A DNA stretch of 25,947 bases from Amanita rubescens (taxonomy: Eukaryota > Basidiomycota > Agaricomycetes > Agaricales > Amanitaceae): contig WION01000650.1 in the NCBI GenBank assembly GCA_015039365.1, positions 1-25,947 on the forward strand, given 5' to 3'. Both the position numbers and the translations under genes were made by a program. Below, piece after piece: positions 19,414 through 25,947 of this stretch. Numbering within the stretch: the first letter of the stretch is position 1; each line of letters begins with the position of its first letter. The notes below the pieces were generated by a model. That model did no database searches. It was not told the origin of the DNA and was given only the letters and a program-made list of their open reading frames with translations.

Positions 19414-20714
19414 ATGCATTTCGAAAACCTCGCTCTCGAAATACAGCTTCAGATAATGCAATTTTGTTCACACAGTGATCTGTGTTCTCTTGCCCAGGTA
19501 CATTCCTCGCTGCGAGACGCAGCCGAATGCATAATCTATAGCCACATCTATTTCTGCGCCTGGCCATTCGACTTGATACGGGACCAAACGTGGAAATCGT
19601 GGGAGTTGAAAGAAGATAGATCGTTGTTGCATACATTGGCCTCTAACACACGGAAAGCGGCCATGGTAAAGGTGTTATATATCGAATTTGAACAAGTTGG
19701 CGTGTACAATTCCAAGGAGACACACCACTCCATCCTAATTAAGCTATCCGAGGCGCTACCCAACATGTCAAATTTGATCGATCTGCGTGTTGTTTACGAC
19801 CACATGCTGGTGGATCCATCTGATGGGGTTTTCAGCCGAGCGATTAGGTTTGTCTGCAGCACTACACTAGAGACCACATTTATTGGTATCGGATCTGGGA
19901 TTTGTACAGGGGCGGTTGTTTCAAACTCGACACGCTATTCCTGGCACACACCCATGATCTCGAAGGGATAATTGTGGACCAGCCTCATCTACGGCTCCTA
20001 GGAATCTACTATGATTCTATTCCCTGGTCTCATCTGACCAACTTCATCAGCCAACTGTTTCGGAGCATGGAATCTCACCATCGCACTATGCCAATCTTCA
20101 TGTTAGACTGTTCAGCACGTAATCCTGTCTTGGACATTCTTCCTTTATCTCATCGTCCTGGAAAGGCGCACCAAGTGTGCCGGGATATTGCAATGTCGCT
20201 AAGAAAGTGTCCCAGGGGTTATTATCAACAAGATACATGCCGTCTCACATTTGACCTCTTCGGGATTACAGACGAAAATATCAGCTTGTTTCATGAAGCA
20301 GCAGAAGCGATGGCAATTTACCTGAACTTGTTGAATTGCCCATATCTCAGTATTACCATCCGCGAGATAGCACAAGTAAGTACCAACCTCTCTCGATTTT
20401 ATCCAATACTCATCGAATCACAGAAACCATGGCAATCCTCTAATTTCATCAAATCCTTAACGCAGTTCAAAACAGTACATACTCTCACCTTCTACACTCC
20501 GCAAACAGAAGTGGAGGACCTAGAACCGTTGCTCCAGGATCTAGTAAATACGCGCTTTATTAGAGACCTGAGACAAGCATGGCCCAATCTACAACAAATT
20601 GTGGTCCTAGACCAAACACTGTCAAGTGTATATTTTGACCATCCGTCAGGTTGGCGGCCTAGCACCAAACCTTTCTGGGAGGGTACCCCACCCGTCTCAG
20701 ACGATGATGAATGA
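19414..20714 (+). CDS. F-box protein, unrelated to the A-D array (412 residues)
   Basis: Exons are 19414-19847 and 19910-20714; the 62-nt intron has donor GTTTGT, acceptor TACAG and phase 2 (codon AG|G). The N-terminus is an F-box-like motif at about residues 4-45 (LALEIQLQIMQFCSHSDLCSLAQVHSS split over two helices). The remainder has alternating hydrophobic segments (LIDLRVVYDHM, LRLLGIYYDSIPW, VHTLTFYT) typical of fungal F-box proteins with no recognisable C-terminal domain. It ends with a short acidic tail (PPVSDDDE). Start: the first Met, directly before the F-box. An SCF ligase adaptor role is inferred. It shares no obvious sequence with the A-D family beyond the domain, and lies on the opposite strand. 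Confidence 0.82.
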
Positions 20715-20962
20715 TGGTAAGTATCTCGTAATTTTTTCAATGAGTTTGGCAGCCTGTCCTTAATCGTTTCTCAAGGGCTTCAGCCGTCCCTGCGCCCGCC
20801 GCCTGAGCAGTCTTCAATATCTGAACATATGTACCTCTTTTGAACAATACGATTAGAAGTGCCATTTACTTAGGTGGAATGATGAACTTATGTTTTCGCA
20901 AAAACCGTTATAATATCGGTCCCTTGTTTCACATTCTCGAACGACATAAGAACATCTAGAAA

Positions 20963-22086
20963 TCAGGAGTGGTCTATGATTTCCCGGGGCGTAAATGAGT
21001 ACTTGATCTCCTCAAGTGTAAGCTGAACGTTTACAGACGCTTCGTGGACTCGTCAAAAAAAGAAAAAGTCATCAGAGTAATTTACTCACCAACAATATCA
21101 TTCAAAGGCTCCAAAGAGGTCGATCCGATTAGGAGCCGTGACGTGAGCTTTCGACATGATCCACGCCAAACACACCTGACCCATGGAAAGTAATAACACA
21201 GGTGGCATCGGGTTTTGAATAAGACTTGAATAATCTGACAATCCCATTAGAAAGTGATTGAGAAAGAATACCGCGGCAGGACCCGACCCCCCAAAAAACT
21301 AGATGGATGGTCGGGAGTATAGTAATCGAAGCAATGGCCTGTACGCGTGAGAGACAGGACCGGGGATGCGAAAAAGATTCACGTGCATTGCAATACATCG
21401 ATATAGTCTAGCTGGAGTCACTCAAGACTTGCCTTGACGGAATCGAATATATGCTATTCGCGACGGAGCAACAAGTATTGAAGCACCTTGCAGCTCAACC
21501 CATGCTGGTTGACGTAGCCTAGTTCATCTATCTTGACGCCTATGAGTTTTTTGCCTTTAGTACGCCCCACAGTAGCATAAAGCTGATCGAAAAAATAAGT
21601 ACGTGCTGACGAACAGGGCAAAAGTGGTCCAACCAGTTGGTCATCACGATGATCTCTTCTCTAGGCAGACAGAGATGTTTGATGGCTTTGCCGAAGATGG
21701 TTTCTGACTCTCAGTAGGAGTAAGCCTGTTATAGATACGTGGGTATGAACTGGAATCTTCAAGATATACTGGAATTTGCTGTGTCGAATGTATTGATACC
21801 GGCGTCGTATCTACGTGGAAGTTGCGTACTCAGTGTGCGAAGGAAATCATCGGAGACATTGACAAACGCACGCTGCTTTGATACGCTTAAACGAGTCTTC
21901 TTCGGGTAGAATCCGAGGAAAACGTTCCGGAGGTCCATAGGCCATGCAGCCCAAGATAATCCCAAGGCCGAAGTTATCCAGCAGAACTGGGAGAATTGAA
22001 TGAGCATACTATTATGAATATCATCAACCAGCGGTCGCGCGTGACACCGTACCGTAAGACATTCATTTCTGCAATTTAGCCTCCAT
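20963..22086 (-). pseudogene. Aldo/keto reductase pseudogene
   Basis: This is a decayed paralogue of the gene at 22869-24554. Recognisable parts, in order, are exon 1 (with a stop after MEAKLQK at 22063-22065, where bases are missing), exon 2 with an internal deletion, YDAGINTFDTAN, the REEIIVMTN part of exon 4, exon 5 (LYATVGRTKG...), and exon 6 with an in-frame TGA in the SLERLQL region. Then come a short CHCFDYYTP, a deletion removing the middle of the enzyme (equivalents of exons 8-10), and the 3' end (SYSKPDATC..., EIKYSFTPREIIDHS). The catalytic Lys position reads Asn. The GC donor of intron 6 (GCACGT at 21386) is still present, so this donor predates the duplication. Confidence 0.82.
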
Positions 22087-22300
22087 GTCCGTTCTTCAAC
22101 TCGACGTTGGCGACTTGTTGGAGTCGGCTGATGACCATGCTACCTTTCATTACGCAGGATCAAGCAGTCGAACAGAAAAAGCAGCATCCGTGTGTCACCT
22201 CACGACTGCGGGTGGGAAGTAGTTGGTTGACACCTGCGGCAACGCATCATCAGCATAATGTAAGTGGACAGAACAGCATCCGACTCGAAATAGGCAGATA
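22087..22300 (-). promoter_or_regulatory. Decayed promoter of the reductase pseudogene
   Basis: Similar to the promoter of the complete gene (CTTGTTGGAGTCGG, CTTTCATTACGCA, CATCCGACTCGAAA). The segment holding the TATA box is missing: CGTTGG is directly followed by CGACTTGTTG near 22110. The palindromic box is degraded (CATCAGCATAATG, 22248-22260). Confidence 0.6.
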
Positions 22301-22868
22301 CGCATGATGCACACCGTTCACTGGAAGTGGAGGCGTAAGATTCGTCGAACGAGAATGACTTTCCCACGCCAGGCCGTATCGCTTTGAACAAAACATAGCA
22401 CTGACGTCACGATTGCGCCTAGCCACAAAGAAACGCAGAACTTTTTTACAAGTATCCTGAGACGAAGGAAACATGTGAAGGCTAGTGCCGCCGAGCCCTG
22501 TACCCTAGCGCTCTGGTAACATCCCCCTCGGTCGGTATGCATTCCATAGTATGTAATGGCCTGATCTATCGTCAAAATTCGCTTCTGAGAGTTTGGTCTA
22601 CGCTTAACCTACACCATATGCTGTATTCCAGCTTTTTTAAGACGAATATTTTAAAGAGGAATCTACGACGCTGATGGTAATTCTATAGCATCTTGCACAC
22701 AAGACTCAAGCTTCGACCAACAGACGGGTCTAATGGTCTGTAACACCGTCTGCTGAGGGCTGTATCCTTCTGGTCAGACCTCCATACACTGCCTGCTGGG
22801 ACGGAATCAAACTTGGTTTCTCAATCATGCAATAACGTTCTGGAACGACAAAGGTAGTACATCAGAGA
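22301..22868. other. Intergenic region, no gene seen
   Basis: Short frames on both strands have no coding character. It probably holds the 3' untranslated region and terminator of the reductase gene and the far promoter of the pseudogene. Confidence 0.45.
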
Positions 22869-24554
22869 TTACGTATGGCCGATAATATCTCTCGGTGTAT
22901 ACGGTTCCTCAAGATACTTGATCTCTTCAGGCGTAAGTTGAACGTTTACAGACGCTTCGTGCGGTCATGTCAAAAATAGAATCAATCTTTGAAGCGATTC
23001 ACCCACCAATAATATCCTTGAAATGCTCCAAGGATGTCGATCCAATGATAGGTGCCGTGACGTGGTCTTTCGACATGATCCACGCCAACGACACCTGCGC
23101 CATGGATATCTGATGCTTCTTTGCAATTTCCTCGACGCGGTTGACAATAACGGAGGTCGCGTCCGATTTTGAATAGGACCCGATGAATCTGTTCTTCCTT
23201 GTTAGGGAATGTGTTGAGGAAGGGAACAGATTGATTTACCGGTCTACTTTGCTACGGGTCGTGTCTTCGGACAGTGGTCGGGTAAGAAGACCACGACCGA
23301 GAGGCGACCATGGGATGGAGCCAACACCGAAATGCTGAACAAGTGATCGATCAGTGGATAGTTTATAGATAAAGGAGCGGGCGAACTTTGAGGGTTGGGA
23401 ACATTTCACGTTCCTCTTCGCGGTAAACTAAGCTGTAGTGGTTTTGCATTGAGATGAAGGGTGTTAGCTTGTTCGCGATCGCATAATCTGAGCGATTAGA
23501 TGAGTGAATGCGTAGTGTCAAGACGCAGTTACACGTACTCTGCATAGCATGGACTAGGAGTGGCGCGTTAGTGAGAGAGAGCATAAACGAGATCGGACTA
23601 CTCGCATTGCCAGGCCCAACACGAGGACATCCCGATGTAGCGTACGTATCCCGCTTTGACGACGTCGTGCAAAGCTTGCATCTTGAGATTGCTAAGCATC
23701 GTGTCGTTTAATATCTTGAATACGTACCGTTTCCTCGATTGGAGTATCATTATCGAAGCGATGGCCTGTAGATATTACACATGAGAGACGGTACCACACA
23801 CGAAAAAAGATAGTAGACGTGCATTGTAACAGATCGATGTGGTCAAGCTGGAGCCGCTCCAGACTTGCCTTGACAGAATCAAATATATGCTATTCACGAC
23901 ACAATGATGAGCGATCGGGATTACTGGTCCCAATAAACTCACCTTGCGGCTCAATCCGTGCTGATTAACGTAACCTAGCTCGTCCACGTTAACGCCCATG
24001 AGATTTTCGCTTTTAGTGCGTCCGAGAGTGGCATAAAGCTAATCGAGAGAGAAGAATATATGAATATATGCTGATAAGTGCGGCTGATTATCCGACCTTG
24101 GTCATCACGACTATCTCTTCTCTAGGTAGATTGAGTTGTTTGATAGCTTTTCCGAGGACGATTTCCGACTCTCCGTAGGAATAAACCTAATGCAGACGTA
24201 AATCAGAATCAATCGCTCGTTATCTAGGTGATACTTGCATTTGCCGTGTCAAACGTGTTGATTCCAGCGTCATATCTATGTAGTGAATTATGACTTGGGG
24301 CGAAGAAATAAAAAAGACGTCGATAACGCACGCTGCTTTGATATGCTTGATCGACTCTTCCTCGGGCAGAACCCAAGACTGCCACTCTGGAGTTCCATAC
24401 GACATGCATCCGAGGATGATTTTGGACACCTTTAGCCCAGAGTTGCCCAGACGAACTGAGGGATTGTAAACGGATAAGAATACCAATACGATCTTCGATC
24501 AACGAGCGGCGACGTACCATAGGGCATTGCTTTCTTCTGCAAATTGGCAGCCAT
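22869..24554 (-). CDS. Aldo/keto reductase, aryl-alcohol dehydrogenase type (347 residues)
   Basis: Thirteen exons: 24554-24518, 24455-24332, 24275-24239, 24186-24097, 24038-23943, 23889-23823, 23765-23728, 23681-23606, 23553-23539, 23487-23387, 23334-23240, 23188-23007 and 22954-22869. The total of 1044 nt is in frame throughout. Family knowledge: AKRs are TIM barrels that reduce aldehydes and ketones with NADPH in the cytosol; in wood- and litter-decay fungi this type often acts on aromatic aldehydes. The catalytic tetrad is present: Asp63 (FDTAN), Tyr68 (VYSYG), Lys96 (VVMTK) and His152 (LLQCHRFD). Other family motifs are the N-terminal RLGNSGLKVSKIILG strand, QNHYSLVYREEE, PWSPLGRGLLTRP and, near the end, STSLEHFKDIIG. 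Length is normal for the family. Three introns have GC donors and one exon is only 15 nt. Substrate cannot be told from sequence. Confidence 0.9.
23554..23605 (-). other. GC-AG intron 8 of the reductase
   Basis: Donor CAAT|GCGAGT, acceptor CCTAG|TC, 52 nt, phase 1. The join gives WAWQ-F-HAMQ, the family sequence. It is followed by a 15-nt exon (23539-23553). Confidence 0.75.
23766..23822 (-). other. GC-AG intron 6 of the reductase
   Basis: Donor CAAT|GCACGT, acceptor TACAG|GC, 57 nt, phase 1. The join gives LLQ-C-HRFD with the catalytic His. Using the GT two bases later puts the next exon out of frame. The same donor is kept in the pseudogene. Confidence 0.75.
24187..24238 (-). other. GC-AG intron 3 of the reductase
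   Basis: Donor AAT|GCAAGT, acceptor CATTAG|GTT, 52 nt, phase 0. The join gives DTAN-VYSYG, which carries the catalytic Tyr. GCAAGT is the usual form of a GC donor. Confidence 0.8.
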
Positions 24555-24611
24555 TTGTGATCTGTTCGAAGATGATAGTAGTCCGATAAGTCACCCCGTG
24601 TTTTTCGTTGG

Positions 24612-24618
24612 ATTTATA
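24612..24618 (-). promoter_or_regulatory. TATA box of the reductase gene
   Basis: TATAAAT, about 58 nt upstream of ATG 24554, in a block shared with the fragment at 18863. Confidence 0.7.
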
Positions 24619-24770
24619 GTGGCGGCTTGTTGTAGTCGGCAGATGGCGATGATGAAGACGATTCTAGCTTTCATTACGCAACTCAAGCAGCTGACAAAAC
24701 AGCCGTAGATACGCGTCACCCCACACGTCTGCCAGTGGCCAGTGAAACTTTACCCGCGACAGTAACGCGT

Positions 24771-24783
24771 CATCAACGTGATG
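24771..24783. promoter_or_regulatory. Palindromic upstream box, reductase gene
   Basis: CATCA-ACG-TGATG, an inverted repeat about 220 nt upstream of the start codon. The homologous site upstream of the fragment is a perfect palindrome. Candidate binding site for a dimeric regulator (inference). Confidence 0.5.
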
Positions 24784-25035
24784 TAAATGCGCGGAACGTT
24801 ATCCGAATGACTTTTCCCACCGTGCATAAAGATCAATCGGTTGTGCTGCTAGGTTTGTGGGCCTTTCTGAGACCATAATATATTAATAACACACATGCGT
24901 TCGTTCCATAGCTACAGAAAAACGGTCAGCCCCATATTACGCCGAAAACAAAAAGGCAGGACGCACGGTTGTAACGATGCAATTTTTACATGAGTGAGCA
25001 TCATCCTCAGGCTTCGGCAACAGTACCGGTTTCAA

Positions 25036-25042
25036 TATATAC
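25036..25042 (+). promoter_or_regulatory. TATA box candidate for the right-edge gene
   Basis: ATATATA in CAATATATACAAG, about 110 nt upstream of ATG 25151 on the same strand. Confidence 0.35.
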
Positions 25043-25150
25043 AAGAACGCCGACAGGATTGGACCGTCAATTTGGGTGCCATGTTGGTGTGATGTGACGC
25101 TGTGACGTGAACAGGGACCCTCAAGGTAATCATCCATCTCAGGCATCATC

Positions 25151-25799
25151 ATGCCGCACATCTTCGTCCGCAACGACACAAAAGAGGTGTGAATGTCGCG
25201 ATCTGGTTCACGGCACCAGTCGCATTTAATAACAGCTTGGCGCCGGGCGCTACCTGGGGTCCCCACGACATGGCGTCGTTTGCGTACCCATCCTTCGAGG
25301 CTCGCATAGACCATGGACCTGTAAATCAGTACTCGTTGGAGGCGTCCCTGGCGGCTGCAGGCACGATCGCAGGAGCTTGCGCGGCCGGCACAGCCAGTGT
25401 CCTGGTAGGAACTACGTCCGCCCTTGGCGCTTGGGGTGGCGGCTTATTCGGGATGGCGAAAGCTGTGAGTGGGTTTGGAGCAGCTAGTTCGTTGATGAAT
25501 ACGGCACATGCTGGTACGTCTTTATACACCCTCAGTTAAAGCCGACCAGGCCCCAGTCTATTGAACGCTCTTGTCGGAGAGATCTTCCTGGTGCTCCGTT
25601 TCTGTTTGATCCCAATTACACCTTCCAAGGATACCAACCCATTTTTCATGCAGGTGGCGCCGCATATGCGAATGAAGCTGAAGGGAAGGTCTTAACAAGG
25701 GGTCCTATCCTGATAGGCTTCGTCGAGAAACATTATGCTGTGCGGTTCACCAATGGACAGTATGAACTTTTCGACGAAGACGAGAATAGGGTTCTGTGA
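25151..25799 (+). pseudogene. Unrecognised small protein gene, apparent frame break near its start
   Basis: ATG 25151 opens a frame reading MPHIFVRNDTKEV and then TGA. From about 25189 a different frame continues in the same style (NVAIWFTAPVAFNNSLAPGATWGP, split over two segments). The two frames are separated by an apparent two-base excess in GTGTG. The middle is Ala/Gly-rich and hydrophobic (about 25340-25500) and could be a membrane-associated or packed helical hairpin. A GTACGT donor at 25515 follows. The last part (about 25650-25799) reads YANEAEGKVLTRGP, HYAVRFTNGQYELFDEDE and stops at TGA 25797. The intron arrangement between 25515 and 25676 is unsettled: the nearest acceptor would give a 36-nt intron, and a second possible intron ends at TTCATGCAG. 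Family not recognised. If the start is really at 25189 the gene may be intact; otherwise it is a frameshifted copy. Confidence 0.45.
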
Positions 25800-25947
25800 A
25801 GGAGTTTCTTGCAAAAGGAATTTATGAGGCTACTTTGAGGTTCGTCTCACTGTCTCAATCGACCAGAACCAAGCACACTTTGCGCAGAATAGGTGCGTCA
25901 CAACAGAGTTAGAACATCTTGTCGTGCAGCCTTTCAATTCTTTCGTC

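Overview
The window looks like nuclear DNA of a filamentous basidiomycete, most likely an Agaricomycete. The reasons are many short introns (about 45-62 nt), genes without operon organisation, lineage-type families (F-box proteins, a membrane-anchored DUF3712 protein, a homeodomain protein, an aryl-alcohol-dehydrogenase-type aldo/keto reductase) and TATA boxes about 55 nt upstream of start codons. Gene models below were built by hand, joining exons by splice sites, reading phase and comparison between paralogues inside the window. No database search was possible.

Layout. Positions 1-12,300 are a recent duplication field. Four F-box paralogues (A partial at the left edge, B, C, D) all lie on the minus strand with the same four-exon plan. 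A, B and C also share long flanking DNA, so they are copies of one unit; D is more diverged. Between C and D is a minus-strand homeodomain gene (9393-10523), and traces of its 3' end recur in unit B. Between B and C is a truncated DUF3712 membrane-protein gene with an in-frame stop (4706-5731). Positions 12,300-18,400 are gene-poor and hold one convincing gene, an unrecognised protein with a charged heptad-like coiled-coil tail (14259-15693). Positions 18,400-24,900 hold a second, dispersed family: one complete 13-exon aldo/keto reductase gene (22869-24554), one pseudogene (20963-22086) and one N-terminal piece fused to an Ala/Pro-rich tail (18403-18809). An unrelated F-box gene (19414-20714) sits between them. 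The right edge has a small unrecognised gene with an apparent frame break (25151-25799).

The most unusual signal is splicing. F-box copies A, B and C and the aldo/keto reductase all keep reading frame and family sequence only if certain introns start with GC (GCACGT, GCAAGT, GCGAGT) instead of GT. I count six such introns among about 30 reconstructed ones. F-box copy D has a normal GTACGT donor at the homologous site. Other points are a homeodomain with Arg in place of the near-invariant Asn51, a conserved palindromic box upstream of the reductase copies, and loss of the TATA box in the reductase pseudogene.
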